64,000 bases of DNA, taken from NCBI GenBank assembly GCA_963711635.1, contig CAVQEZ010000011.1:62001-126000 (forward strand), in the 5' to 3' direction. The notes under the pieces were generated by a model. The model made no database searches. It saw only the letters and a program-made list of their open reading frames with translations, and was not told the DNA's origin. Position numbers and translations under genes: made by a program. Shown in pieces: positions 8,260 through 17,544 of the stretch. Positions within the stretch are counted from its first letter, which is position 1. Each line of letters starts with the position of its first letter. Source of the DNA: CADEED01 sp963711635. GTDB taxonomy: Bacteria; Pseudomonadota; Gammaproteobacteria; Steroidobacterales; Steroidobacteraceae.

Positions 8260-9729
8260 ATGCGGCTCGGTCTCCAAAACACTTATTCCGCACTGCCTTC
8301 GCGGTTCTACGCGCGGGTCGCGCCGGCGCCTGCAAAGGATCCACGGCTAGTCGTTTTCAACTCCCGTCTGGCTGAAGAGCTCGACTTCGATCCAGCCGTC
8401 CTCGAACACGAAGGCGCAACCTGGTTTTCAGGCAATCAAACGCCCGATGATGCCGACCCGATCGCTTTGGCCTACGCGGGTCATCAGTTCGGCGGCTTCG
8501 TGCCGCAACTCGGTGATGGTCGCGCCATTCTGCTCGGAGAACGGGTGGGACGCGACGGCGTGCGGCGCGACATCCAGCTCAAGGGCTCGGGACGGACGCC
8601 GTTCTCGCGCAATGGCGACGGACGCGCAGCGCTCGGGCCCATGCTGCGCGAGTACCTCATCAGCGAAGCGATGCATGCGCTCGGCGTTCCGACCACGCGC
8701 TCTCTCGCGGTAGTCACGACCGGCGAGCAGGTTGTCCGCGAGGATCTTCAGCCAGGGGCCGTGCTGACGCGCGTGGCTGCCAGTCACATTCGTGTCGGCA
8801 CCTTCGAGTACTTCGCGGCTCGCAACGATCGCGATGCAGTCGGTCAGCTACTCGACTACGTCATCACACGACACTATCCGGAAGCGCGGGGCGCCGACGT
8901 TCCCGCGCTGGCGGTGCTCGAAGCCGTCGTGCAGCGCCAGGCCGCGCTCATTGCGGATTGGATGAGCGTGGGCTTCATCCATGGCGTCATGAACACGGAC
9001 AACATGGCCATCTCGGGTGAGACCATCGACTACGGACCGTGCGCATTCATGGATCACTATGATGCGAACACCGTTTTCAGCTCCATCGACCATGCCGGGC
9101 GGTATGCGTATGGCAATCAGCCCGCCATTGCGCAATGGAATCTCGCGCGGTTCGCCGAAACCCTGCTTCCGCTCATCGATTCGGACATCGGGAAAGCAGT
9201 CGAGCTCGCGACAGCGGTCGTCAAGGACTTCATGCCGGTTTTCGATGCTCAGCTCCTGACACGCATGCGGCGCAAGATCGGCCTGGCGAGCGAAAAGGAA
9301 AGCGATGTCGAGCTCGTCAGCGCCCTGTTTGCAACGATGCAATCGGCCGGTGCTGATTTCACGCTGACGTTTCGCCGCCTCGCGCGGTGCGCCGACGAAC
9401 CGGCCAATGACGCCTCGCTACTCGAGCTGTTCGCATCCTCCTCTGGCATCGCGGATTGGCTGCGGCGCTGGCGCGAGCGCCTCGCAAGCGAGCCGCAGAA
9501 TGCCGCGGAGCGCGCCGCGAACATGCGCCGCGTGAATCCCGCATTCATTCCGCGCAACCACCGGGTGGAGGCCGCGCTCGAAGCAGCCTCCACGCACGGG
9601 GACTTCGGGCCGTTTCACCAGCTCCTGAACATCCTCGAGCATCCTTACGACGATCAGCCTGGCTGCGGTGAGTTCGAGCAGCCGCCGGCGCCGGCCGAAC
9701 GCGTGCTTCGGACGTACTGCGGCACTTGA
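8260..9729 (+). CDS. selO: Protein adenylyltransferase SelO (YdiU family)
   Basis: SelO is a pseudokinase that transfers AMP to serine, threonine or tyrosine residues and is linked to the oxidative stress response. The predicted 489 residues match the usual family length. Motifs seen: DPIALAYAGHQFGGFVPQLGDGRA, IQLKGSGRTPFSRNGDGR, SEAMHALGVPTTRSL, and the active-site block HGVMNTDNMAISGETIDYGP with its Asn and Asp ligands. The C-terminus (NILEHPYDDQPGCGEFEQPP ... TYCGT) keeps the conserved cysteine. The ATG at 8260 gives the family-typical start MRLGLQNTYSALP; no strong ribosome binding site precedes it. It stands alone between a divergent neighbour and an exported esterase. Confidence 0.95.
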   Translation: MRLGLQNTYSALPSRFYARVAPAPAKDPRLVVFNSRLAEELDFDPAVLEHEGATWFSGNQTPDDADPIALAYAGHQFGGFVPQLGDGRAILLGERVGRDGVRRDIQLKGSGRTPFSRNGDGRAALGPMLREYLISEAMHALGVPTTRSLAVVTTGEQVVREDLQPGAVLTRVAASHIRVGTFEYFAARNDRDAVGQLLDYVITRHYPEARGADVPALAVLEAVVQRQAALIADWMSVGFIHGVMNTDNMAISGETIDYGPCAFMDHYDANTVFSSIDHAGRYAYGNQPAIAQWNLARFAETLLPLIDSDIGKAVELATAVVKDFMPVFDAQLLTRMRRKIGLASEKESDVELVSALFATMQSAGADFTLTFRRLARCADEPANDASLLELFASSSGIADWLRRWRERLASEPQNAAERAANMRRVNPAFIPRNHRVEAALEAASTHGDFGPFHQLLNILEHPYDDQPGCGEFEQPPAPAERVLRTYCGT

Positions 9730-9824
9730 GTTACTGTTCACGACGTGTGAATTGCCTGCGATCATGCTGCGTACGAAGCCTAAACTCAGCCCCGGACATC
9801 GAACGATTCAACGAAGGGGGCTTC

Positions 9825-11517
9825 ATGGCTGATTCGACTAAGCGCGCAGGACTCACCCGGCGCGAGGCGCTCATTCTTTCTTCTACTGCAGGCATCGGAC
9901 TTGCGACGGCGAACTCCGTTGCCGCGTCAGACAGCGTCAAGACGGCTGCTCACCAAGGCCCTGGAAATCTGACGACGCCACGCTCCGCAATCGCGAAAAC
10001 GCAGTACGGCAAAGTGCGCGGCTACCTCGACGGCGGCGTCTTCACCTTCAAAGGAATTCCGTACGGTCAGACAACCGCCGGTGAGAATCGATGGCTCCCT
10101 GCGAAACCGCCGACTCCGTGGACGGATGAATACCCCGCGTTGATCTACGGCGCGAACTGCCCGCAAACCTTGCACTCGTGGACGAGCATCGAACAAACGT
10201 TCATCCAGGATTGGGACGACGGTTGGCAGAGCGAGGACATGCTCAAGCTGAACATCTGGACGTCTATCATTAAGCGGCAAGCGCCCCGTGATGGTCTATT
10301 TCCACGGCGGTGGCCACAGCTTCGGCTCCTCGTACGAACTGCCGTCGCATGAAGGCGCGCAGATGGCGAGACATCACGATGTGGTGCAGGTCTCCGTCAA
10401 TCATCGTCTGAACATTCTCGGGTTCTTCGATGCGGCGGAGATCGGCGGATCGGCTTACGAAGATTCAGCAAACGTCGGGATGACGGATCTCGTCGCGGCA
10501 TTGCGATGGGTCCACGAGAACATTGCCAACTTCGGCGGCGATCCCGATCGCGTCATGATCTACGGCCAATCCGGTGGCGGTTCGAAAGTGACGACGCTGA
10601 TGGGCATGCCGTCGGCGGCAGGTTTGTTTCATCGCGCGGCTGCGATGTCGGGTGGCGGTGGAAACATTCCGAGCCGCGAACAGCAACGCGAGCTCGCGCG
10701 ATTGATGATGAAGGATCTCGGCCTCGCCCCGAATGACATTGGATCATTGCAGAAGATGGAGTGGTCGAAGCTGGTAGCGGCGGGCAACGCGGCGGCTGCC
10801 AAGATCAATCCCCCGGGGCCCGCAACGCCGGGCGCACCGGGCACGCCGCGAGTGGGCTGGTCACCCTGCGTCGATGGAAAGATCGTCAACATGCGCTCGT
10901 TCTTCGATGCCGCCCCCGAGATTTCGAAGAACGTGCCGATGCTGATTGGCTCGACGAGCGAAGAAGGCAATCGCATGTCGCAACGGCCGACCGAAGAGGA
11001 GTGGCGTGCGAATCTCTCCAAGGCCTATGGAGAAGAGCAGGCGGGCGCCATTGTCACTGCACTCAAGAAGGCCTATCCGCAGAAGAAGATTCAAACGCTC
11101 TCTTATATATGCAGCGGCGCGCCGGGACTCAACGGCCTGGCCATTCGCAACCGGGTGGTGCAGATGGCGGGGTTCAAGCACGCGCTCAACGCCGCACCGG
11201 CCTACACGTATTACTTCACGTGGCAGACACCGATCCTGGATGGCGTGCCGGGTGCGTGGCACACCGCCGAGCTTCAATTCTGCTTCGACAACACGAAGCG
11301 CTGCGAACAAGGCACCGGCAACACGCCCGAAGCGCAGGCGCTGGCGAAGAAGATGGCGTCCTCGTGGGCCAGGTTTGCGGCGACCGGCAATCCAAGTCTG
11401 CCCAAACTTACCTGGCAACCCAGCGATCCGAAAACAAATCGGACGATGATCTGGGACAACGACTGCCGCATGGTGGATGACCCTGAAGGGGAGGCTCGCA
11501 AGATCCTTCTTGCCTAA
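9825..11517 (+). pseudogene. Exported type-B carboxylesterase, frameshifted
   Basis: This is a carboxylesterase/lipase family protein (cholinesterase fold) of about 563 residues if repaired. The start ATG at 9825 has GAAGGGGG seven bases upstream and leads into a twin-arginine-type signal (LTRREALILSSTAGIGLATA). Family blocks: GKVRGYLDGGVFTFKGIPYG, the oxyanion loop YFHGGGHSFGS, the nucleophile elbow YGQSGGGSK with the serine, GSTSEEGN around the acidic residue and GAWHTAELQFCF with the histidine. The frame changes at about 10271 (WTSII to SGKRPVMVYF), where one extra A explains it. All catalytic residues survive, so an error in the sequence is as likely as true loss. Confidence 0.85.
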
Positions 11518-11553
11518 TCGTGTGCAGCTGGTCGTGTGGGTAAGAGCCCCCTG

Positions 11554-13257
11554 TCAGCGGCGAGCCGGGAGCGCGATCTCGATCAGCTTCACCGACTGGC
11601 GAGGCATCACGAGATCCAATTGCACGCCACCGCCAGGGGTCCTTTGCACGCGGCGCGGAACGGGACGCATCTTCTCGGCTTCGTGCAGCTTCGCCACCTG
11701 CTCGGCCGAGGGCGATTGCGGCGAGCCCATGGCAAGCCATGCGGTGTAGGCATTGCCGGAGTGCTCGTCGATGGAATACTCGACCGCGCGCCCGATGCCC
11801 TGGTGGCGCGCGAGTCCATCGATCGTTAGCCGCACCGTGCGCCGGTCTTCGTAGCCGCCGGCCACGTCGTGGTAGTTCCACAGGAGGATCGCGAGGCGGG
11901 CCCGTGCGGTGTCGATGGCGGCGACCGCGCCGAGGTCGGGTTCACCGCGCACGCTGTCGGCGATGATGCCATCGACGGGAATCATCGCGGGCGCATCCAC
12001 GGCGAGACGGTGGGCGGGCAGGCGGGAGAACAGCTCGAAGGTGTTGAACACCGGCAGCGCCACCTCGTTGGTGGTGAGGGCACGCAAGCCGTTGAACCAC
12101 GGCTGCTCGGAGAACGTGAAGGCCCACGAGACCGCTCCCTGGAGGTTGCCGCCCGTGCGCGCCAGCAGGTCCTGCTTGCGCATGAACGACGCGGCGGTAT
12201 AGGCGGCGAACTGCGAGGTGCGGCGATAGTCCCGTTCCGGATCGAGGGTCGCGGGGCAGCCGGCGCAGCCCTCCGGATCGGACTCGCCGATGTAAATAGG
12301 CAGCCGCGCGAACTCCGGGAAGCTCGCGATGATGCGTCCGTACGTGTCGATGGTCTCGAGCTGGTTGCGCAGCTTCATTTCGACGCGCCCCTTCTCGTCG
12401 AGCCGCGTCGTGCCCTTGGCGTGAAAGGCGACGAAGTCGAGCGGCGCGCCGACACCGCCGGTCGCCGCATTCCGGCCCGAGCGGCAATGCTCCAGGAACG
12501 CGCGCATGAATTCGTCGCCTTTCTTCCATCCTGGGTCGGTCACGTGCGGGCCGCCGACCCGCGCGTCCGGCAGCGCGCGTTTCACCGCGGCCGCGAAGTG
12601 GTCGTAAAGCCTGAAATATTCCTCCTTCGTGCCGCGCCAATACGGCGACTCGGGCTCGTTCCAGAGTTCCCAGAGCCAGCCGGAAGCGCGCGCCACGCCA
12701 TAGCGCTCGCCGCTATGCCGCGCCCACGCTTCGATCAGGCCCTCCCACTTCCGGTAGTCCTTGGGTGGATAGAACGCGCCGCCGGTCACCATGTCGCGCG
12801 GCAAGCCGGTCTTCACGAGGGTGGGCGTATAGGGCCCGGAGTGCGACGACAGCGCCTGCGGCATGAAGCTCGCCTGCACGAACGGCTCGATGCCCGGACG
12901 GGTGAGCTCGTCCATGATCGCGTCGAGCCGCGTCCAGTCGTAGTGCGGCTTGCCGGCGGCGTCCTCGGTGTACACATGGGTGCTCGACCACTTGAGCGCG
13001 AGCGTGCCGTCGCCGCTGGTCAGCAGATGATGGACGCGGATGCGGATCGGCTCATCAGCTGAGCGCGTTCAGCTTCTCAGCAGATGACGTCCCTCGCGGG
13101 TCAGCGTCGTGCCGGCTTCGTCGTAGCCGAAATAGTTCCAGATGGGACGGATTTCGCCGACAGTACGGTCCGCGTGCACGGTGACCGGAACAGGCTGCGC
13201 ACCGAGCGCCACACCGCAAACGAGGATCGACGACGCGAGCCGGGGCATCATGTTCAT
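11554..13257 (-). pseudogene. Secreted glycoside hydrolase family 39 (beta-xylosidase-like), two compensating indels
   Basis: GH39 enzymes cleave beta-xylosides or related glycosides with retention. The protein would have 567 residues. The start at 13257 gives a leader (MNMMPRLASSILVCGVALGA), then the family opening GEIRPIWNYFGYDEAGTT. The TIM-barrel blocks follow: GWLWELWNEPESPYW with the acid/base Glu, GGPHVTDPGW, PLDFVAFHAKG, and PIYIGESDPEG with the nucleophile Glu. A beta-sandwich follows. An in-frame TGA arises near 13065 from one lost base, and a second change (extra T) near 13050 restores the same frame. The repaired text reads HLL-KLNALSDEPIRIRVHHLL. An intact shorter frame covers 11554-12975. 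Confidence 0.83.
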
Positions 13258-13372
13258 GACTGGGCAGCGTACCTCGATGCGAGGGCCAGGCCTATCGTCA
13301 TGAGTGGCAATTTGGACGGGAACTCCTGGCAACCCGTATCGATCTATGATCGAGCAACCCCAGGAGGGCTCG

Positions 13373-13675
13373 ATGCATCTCGACGAACCCCGCGCACGAA
13401 TCGGCTACCGTGGCAGTGCAGTTTCCCGGGCCAAACTCCTTGCTTTGAAGGCGCTCGTAGTTCTCGGCGGCGCCGTGACGCTGGTGAGTGCATTCTTACT
13501 TTCCCTGGTATTCGTCGCGATCGGACTGGCCGTCGCGCTGACCGTCGGCGGATATCTATGGTGGCAAACGCGAGAGCTGCGCAGGCAGATGCGCGCACGG
13601 ATGCAGGGGCAGCAGCAGTCTGCCGGCGATGTCATCGAAGGCGAAGTGATTTCGCCCGAACGAGATCGGCGCTGA
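13373..13675 (+). CDS. Small two-helix membrane protein
   Basis: The protein has 100 residues with no recognised family. The start at 13373 is fixed by an excellent ribosome binding site, AGGAGG, five bases upstream. Residues ~25-62 form a long hydrophobic stretch (LALKALVVLGGAVTLVSAFL then FVAIGLAVALTVGGYLWW) that fits two membrane helices. A basic tail (RELRRQMRARMQ) and an acidic end with GDVIEGEVIS follow. It lies just before the DUF1428 gene on the same strand, 97 bases apart. Confidence 0.7.
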   Translation: MHLDEPRARIGYRGSAVSRAKLLALKALVVLGGAVTLVSAFLLSLVFVAIGLAVALTVGGYLWWQTRELRRQMRARMQGQQQSAGDVIEGEVISPERDRR

Positions 13676-13772
13676 ATTGTGGGCAGCGCCTGGCCGAGCT
13701 CGAGAAGTATTTTTCCAGCAGGTGTCGAAACGAGCGTCCGCCGTTCGACCAATTAACTACAAGGAGAAACGC

Positions 13773-14150
13773 ATGTCCCGATACGTCGATGGATTCGTCC
13801 TGCCGGTCCCGAAGAAAAACCTCGCGCGCTACCGCCGCGTCGCCCGCGTGGCAGGCAAAGTCTGGCGTGAGCACGGTGCCCTCGAATACGTCGAGTGCGT
13901 CGCCGACCAGCTCACCAGCAAGCACGAGGGCGAGACTTTCACCTCCCTCTTTCCGAAGCTCGCCAGGGCGAAGCCGGGCGAGGTGGTGGTGTTCGCCTGG
14001 ATCACCTACAAGTCGAAGGCCGACCAGAAACGCATCATGAAGAAGGTGATGGAGGATCCGCGCCTCTCCAAGATGATGGATCCCGCCAACATGCCCTTCG
14101 ACATGCGCCGCATGGCCTGGGCCGGCTTCAAGCCAATTGTCGAAGCGTAG
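13773..14150 (+). CDS. DUF1428 family protein
   Basis: A 125-residue cytosolic protein beginning MSRYVDGFVLPVPKKNLARY, the characteristic opening of DUF1428 (YbaA-like, ferredoxin-like dimeric barrel). Other family blocks are GKVWREHGALEYVEC, FAWITYKSKADRD-like (here WITYKSKADQKRI), and the C-terminal PFDMRRMAWAGFKPIV. The start is supported by AAGGAG nine bases upstream. Proteins of this family are often found near stress or resistance genes, but their biochemical role is not established. Confidence 0.9.
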   Translation: MSRYVDGFVLPVPKKNLARYRRVARVAGKVWREHGALEYVECVADQLTSKHEGETFTSLFPKLARAKPGEVVVFAWITYKSKADQKRIMKKVMEDPRLSKMMDPANMPFDMRRMAWAGFKPIVEA

Positions 14151-14353
14151 TGGTGAATTTCGATCTTCAGCCATTTCCCGAAGAACGCGCCGCTTTGACT
14201 CCTTAGCCTAGCTTTCACTGAGCGGTGAGCCCGGCCGGGTGAGAGGACCCGGAGGCTTGGGAAGGAGCCACGGCGCCGGAAATTCGCTTTGGCGAATGCC
14301 GAGGACTAACATCCCCGCGTGTACCCGTTTTGGCCATGGGGTTGGGGGGCAAC
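14151..14353. other. Intergenic leader of TonB receptor gene
   Basis: 203 bases without a gene, presumably holding the promoter of the receptor gene. I cannot place a convincing -35/-10 pair. A G-rich run (GGGGGG) sits just before the ATG at 14354 and can act as the ribosome binding site. Confidence 0.4.
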
Positions 14354-16672
14354 ATGACGAAGAGCAACCATGTTCTTGGGGGATCGGCAGTCCTGCTTGC
14401 GGGGCTGAATATGGCGCAGGGCGCGGAGCCGCCCGTCGCTTCCGAGATCGAAGAAGTGATCGTTACGGCGCAGAAGCGCGAACAATCGCTAGCGGACGTC
14501 TCGATGGCAGTGACGGCGATCGGTGCGGACGAGCTGCTGAACACACAGACCCAAACGCTCGAATCTCTGCAGTACCTCGTCCCCAGCATCAGCTTCGGAC
14601 ACGATTTCAATTTCGCGAAATTGTTCATTCGCGGCATTGGGTTGAACAGCTCTTTTCCGGGCGCCGATCCGTCCGTCGCGTTTAGTGTCGACGGCGCGGT
14701 GATTGCCCAGGCCGGCGCGCAGATGAGCGCCATGTTCGACTTGGACCGCGTCGAGGTGCTGCGCGGCCCGCAGGGGACACTCTACGGCCGCAATGCCACG
14801 GGCGGTGTGGTCAATCTGATCACGGCCAAGCCGACCGATGAGCTGGACGGCTACGCGCGACTCACGGCGGCAGGCGAGGACCTGGAGATGCTGGGGGAGG
14901 CGGCAATCGGCGGACCGATCACCGACAACCTGCGCGCACGCCTGGCCCTCCGTTACCTGGATCGCGAAGGCTACGCCGTCAATGAGCTGACCGGTGCCGA
15001 CGTCGACGATGCCAAGCAATACTCGGGACGGCTGTCTGTGCAATACCTGGCGGGCGAGACCTTCGAGTTTCTGCTGACCGGCGAATACCACCGCGAGGAC
15101 GATGCCTCGAACGCCCTGAAGTTCCGCGAGGCGTCCTTCCCGACCGCAACCGCGCCGGCACCTGGGGGCGTGGACCTGCGTTCGCTCGCGATCCAGCCTG
15201 GCTTCTCGGTGGCCAGCGATCCGCGCAACATCCGCGCGAACGTCGAACCCATCAACGACCGCACGACCTATGCCACCACGCTCACCGCGAAATGGAATCT
15301 CAACGATACCCTGTCGCTCACGTCGATCACCAATCAGCGCGACTACGAAGCGGAGTTCTATCAGGACTTTGATGTGTCGGACTATCCAGGCTGCCGGCAG
15401 CCGCTGGTCGGCCCGACCAGCACCTGCACGCTTGCCCCGGGCATCACGCGCACGGCCGGCAATCACTGGCAGCCGCTCTATCAACATCAGTTCTCCGAAG
15501 AGCTGCAGTTCAACTTCGACACCGATCGCCTGCACGGTCTGCTGGCTGGCTACTACCTGAAGGAATACATCCGGATCGAGAATCACCTTGGGTTCAATCC
15601 CAATCCGTACTTCAGCAGCAATCCGGCCGACGCCCGTGCGATCTTCGATGGAGCGATGAACGTCATGACCTGGGCCGTATTCGGCAACGTCACGTATGAC
15701 TTCACCGACAGGTTCTCGCTCAAGGCCGGTGGCCGTTACAGCTACGAGGAGCGCGACGTCGCCAGCTACCAGGCCACCGCGATTCCGCCGGCGGCGGCAC
15801 CGGCGCCGTCGCCACTGGGTTACCCGTTCCGCCGCGCCAAGGACTGGGACAATTTTTCGCCGCAGCTTGGTTTCGAGTTCCGTCCGCGGGAAGGACTCTT
15901 GACCTATTTGACCTACGCCGAGGGATTCAAGAGCGGCACATCGGTCATTGGCGAGGCCGGCAAGGAATTCGTCGATCCGGAGATAGTGGACAGCATCGAA
16001 CTGGGTGTGAAATCGACGCTGCTCGACAACCGGCTGCAGCTCAATGTCGCCGTCTTCTACCACGAGGTGGAGGATGCGCAGTTCCAGTTCACCTTCCCGC
16101 AGGCGGCGCCACCCAACTTCACCACCGAGATGCGCAACGCGGCGCAGGTCGAGGGCAAGGGCGTCGAGCTCGACGCCTCGTGGCGGTCCGGGGCGGGTTT
16201 CGCGCTCGATACGTCTGTTGCCTGGCTCGATTCGAAGTTCACGGAATTCTTCGCGCCGAATCCGCTGGACGCGGCCAGCTACAGCGCGGCTCCCGGACAG
16301 GCGCCATTGCAGGATTTGAGCGGCAATACGACCCGTATGTCGCCGGAATGGACCGCCACCATCCGCCCGTCATATGAGTTCTCGCTCGGCAATGGCAGCA
16401 CTCTGGGATTGGCAGCCAACGCGATCTACAAGAGCAAGCAGTACCACGCGGAGTTCAACGACGAACGAATGTCCTCCGGGGACTACACGATCGTCGATGC
16501 CAACCTGCTTTACACGTCGCCGGGTGAGCGATACACCGTCAACCTGTGGGGCAAGAACCTCACCGACGAATTCGTCTGGGCGGGAAGTTATGCCGTGGCG
16601 AGTACTCGGACTATCGGCGGCACTCTGCTGCCGCCGCGCACTTACGGTTTGACGATGAGCGTGAGGTTCTGA
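14354..16672 (+). CDS. TonB-dependent outer-membrane receptor
   Basis: An outer-membrane active transporter of 772 residues. After a leader (GGSAVLLAGLNMAQG) comes the family signature IEEVIVTAQKREQSLADV, then the plug domain with IRGIG, VDGAVIAQ and RVEVLRGPQGTLYGRNATGG. A long beta-barrel follows, ending in the aromatic motif TYGLTMSVRF that is needed for assembly by the Bam complex. The ATG at 14354 is chosen because a G-rich Shine-Dalgarno precedes it and the leader follows directly. The substrate is not evident. A bidirectional terminator lies just downstream and a cupin gene is convergent. Confidence 0.93.
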   Translation: MTKSNHVLGGSAVLLAGLNMAQGAEPPVASEIEEVIVTAQKREQSLADVSMAVTAIGADELLNTQTQTLESLQYLVPSISFGHDFNFAKLFIRGIGLNSSFPGADPSVAFSVDGAVIAQAGAQMSAMFDLDRVEVLRGPQGTLYGRNATGGVVNLITAKPTDELDGYARLTAAGEDLEMLGEAAIGGPITDNLRARLALRYLDREGYAVNELTGADVDDAKQYSGRLSVQYLAGETFEFLLTGEYHREDDASNALKFREASFPTATAPAPGGVDLRSLAIQPGFSVASDPRNIRANVEPINDRTTYATTLTAKWNLNDTLSLTSITNQRDYEAEFYQDFDVSDYPGCRQPLVGPTSTCTLAPGITRTAGNHWQPLYQHQFSEELQFNFDTDRLHGLLAGYYLKEYIRIENHLGFNPNPYFSSNPADARAIFDGAMNVMTWAVFGNVTYDFTDRFSLKAGGRYSYEERDVASYQATAIPPAAAPAPSPLGYPFRRAKDWDNFSPQLGFEFRPREGLLTYLTYAEGFKSGTSVIGEAGKEFVDPEIVDSIELGVKSTLLDNRLQLNVAVFYHEVEDAQFQFTFPQAAPPNFTTEMRNAAQVEGKGVELDASWRSGAGFALDTSVAWLDSKFTEFFAPNPLDAASYSAAPGQAPLQDLSGNTTRMSPEWTATIRPSYEFSLGNGSTLGLAANAIYKSKQYHAEFNDERMSSGDYTIVDANLLYTSPGERYTVNLWGKNLTDEFVWAGSYAVASTRTIGGTLLPPRTYGLTMSVRF

Positions 16673-16731
16673 TTCTCGGTCGCGCCTGAATTCAGTCAGC
16701 CGCGGCTCAGCGTTCGATCCGCTGCAATGAC

Positions 16732-16761
16732 AACGAGCGGTCCCGCAATGGACCGCTCGTT
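16732..16761. terminator. Bidirectional rho-independent terminator
   Basis: A perfect 12-bp inverted repeat: the arm AACGAGCGGTCC (16732-16743), loop CGCAAT, and the complementary arm ending GCTCGTT (16750-16761). A-rich and T-rich flanks allow use from both sides. It sits between the stop codons of the convergent TonB receptor (16672) and cupin gene (16776). Confidence 0.85.
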
Positions 16762-16775
16762 TGCGCCCTGCGCGA

Positions 16776-17243
16776 TCAACCGTGTTTATCGGGTCGCGTG
16801 ACAGGAGGCTGCACGGACCACTCCGCAGGATGGTCATCCTGATCCGCCTGATCTTCTTCGAAACTCTTGTGGATCTTGCCGGGCTTGTGGTGCGCAGGTG
16901 CGTAGATCGCGTAGATCTGCATCGGCTCATCGCCGATGTTCGTGACGTTGTGCCAGGTGCCTGCGGGCACGAGAATGCACCAACCGTCGGATACTTCCTT
17001 GTCAAATGTGAGCTGATCCTTTCTCGGTCCCATTTGCACGCGGCCGCGGCCGCCATCGAGGCGCAGAAACTGATCCGTGTCCGGGTGCGCTTCGAGTCCG
17101 ATGTCGCTGCCGACGGCAATCGACATCAATGTGACCTGCAAGTATCGGCCGCTCCAGGCCACGGTTCGATAGTTGTCGTTCTCGAGCGTCGCTTGCTCAA
17201 GATCAAACGACTGCGGCTGCGGACCGATGTCCTTGATGGTCAT
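16776..17243 (-). CDS. Cupin-domain protein
   Basis: The protein has 155 residues and begins MTIKDIGPQPQSF, with GGGAGAG upstream of the ATG at 17243. It is a single-domain cupin. The first metal-site motif is visible as GLEAHPDTDQFLRLDGGRG (G-x5-H-x-H replaced by a HxDxDxF variant), and the second as LVPAGTWHNVTNIGDEP with PxGxxHxxxN. It resembles small cytosolic cupins that bind a divalent metal and a small acid or sugar. The C-terminal tail is charged and probably disordered. No pathway can be inferred. Confidence 0.85.
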   Translation of the reverse strand: MTIKDIGPQPQSFDLEQATLENDNYRTVAWSGRYLQVTLMSIAVGSDIGLEAHPDTDQFLRLDGGRGRVQMGPRKDQLTFDKEVSDGWCILVPAGTWHNVTNIGDEPMQIYAIYAPAHHKPGKIHKSFEEDQADQDDHPAEWSVQPPVTRPDKHG

Positions 17244-17293
17244 ACAATCTCTCCCGGAAATATCGCCAGTAGTTCCAGCGCGCGCACACTTCC

Positions 17294-17535
17294 TCACACT
17301 CGCTTCGTCAGGGCCATCAGCGCCTGCGCGATCTGCTCATACTTTGAGGTGTAGCGGCTGTAGGAAGGTCGCTACGGTCCATCCAAAGCGCGAGGATCTC
17401 ATTGTCGCGCCAGCCGAGGGTGGAGGGGCAGGCGGATTGATCTCCTGCGGATTCGTCACCTCGTAAACATCGGCATCGCGGCCCACTTCCGGGAAACATC
17501 GCACCTCGCTTGAGGGCGTTCGCGCGCCAGCGCAT
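17294..17535 (-). pseudogene. Possible broken coding remnant
   Basis: The 301 bases between the cupin and the protease contain no intact gene. On the minus strand, three consecutive frames carry coding-like text: PEVGRDADVYEVTNPQEI, then DNEILALWMDRSD, then YTSKYEQIAQALMALTKRV and a TGA at 17294-17296. The last segment has strongly GC-rich third positions. This suggests a short gene broken by two indels, directly upstream of the cupin gene on the same strand. I do not recognise the product. Confidence 0.33.
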
Positions 17536-17544
17536 AGTCGCCTC

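Noticed and set aside
11869..13062. Long rightward open frame opposite the GH39 gene
   Set aside because: It is an antisense frame caused by high GC; the product is Arg/Gly/Val-rich without motifs, and the opposite strand encodes a clear glycosidase.
14489..16063. Long leftward open frame inside the TonB receptor gene
   Set aside because: Antisense shadow; no ribosome binding site or domain, while the plus strand is an unmistakable receptor.
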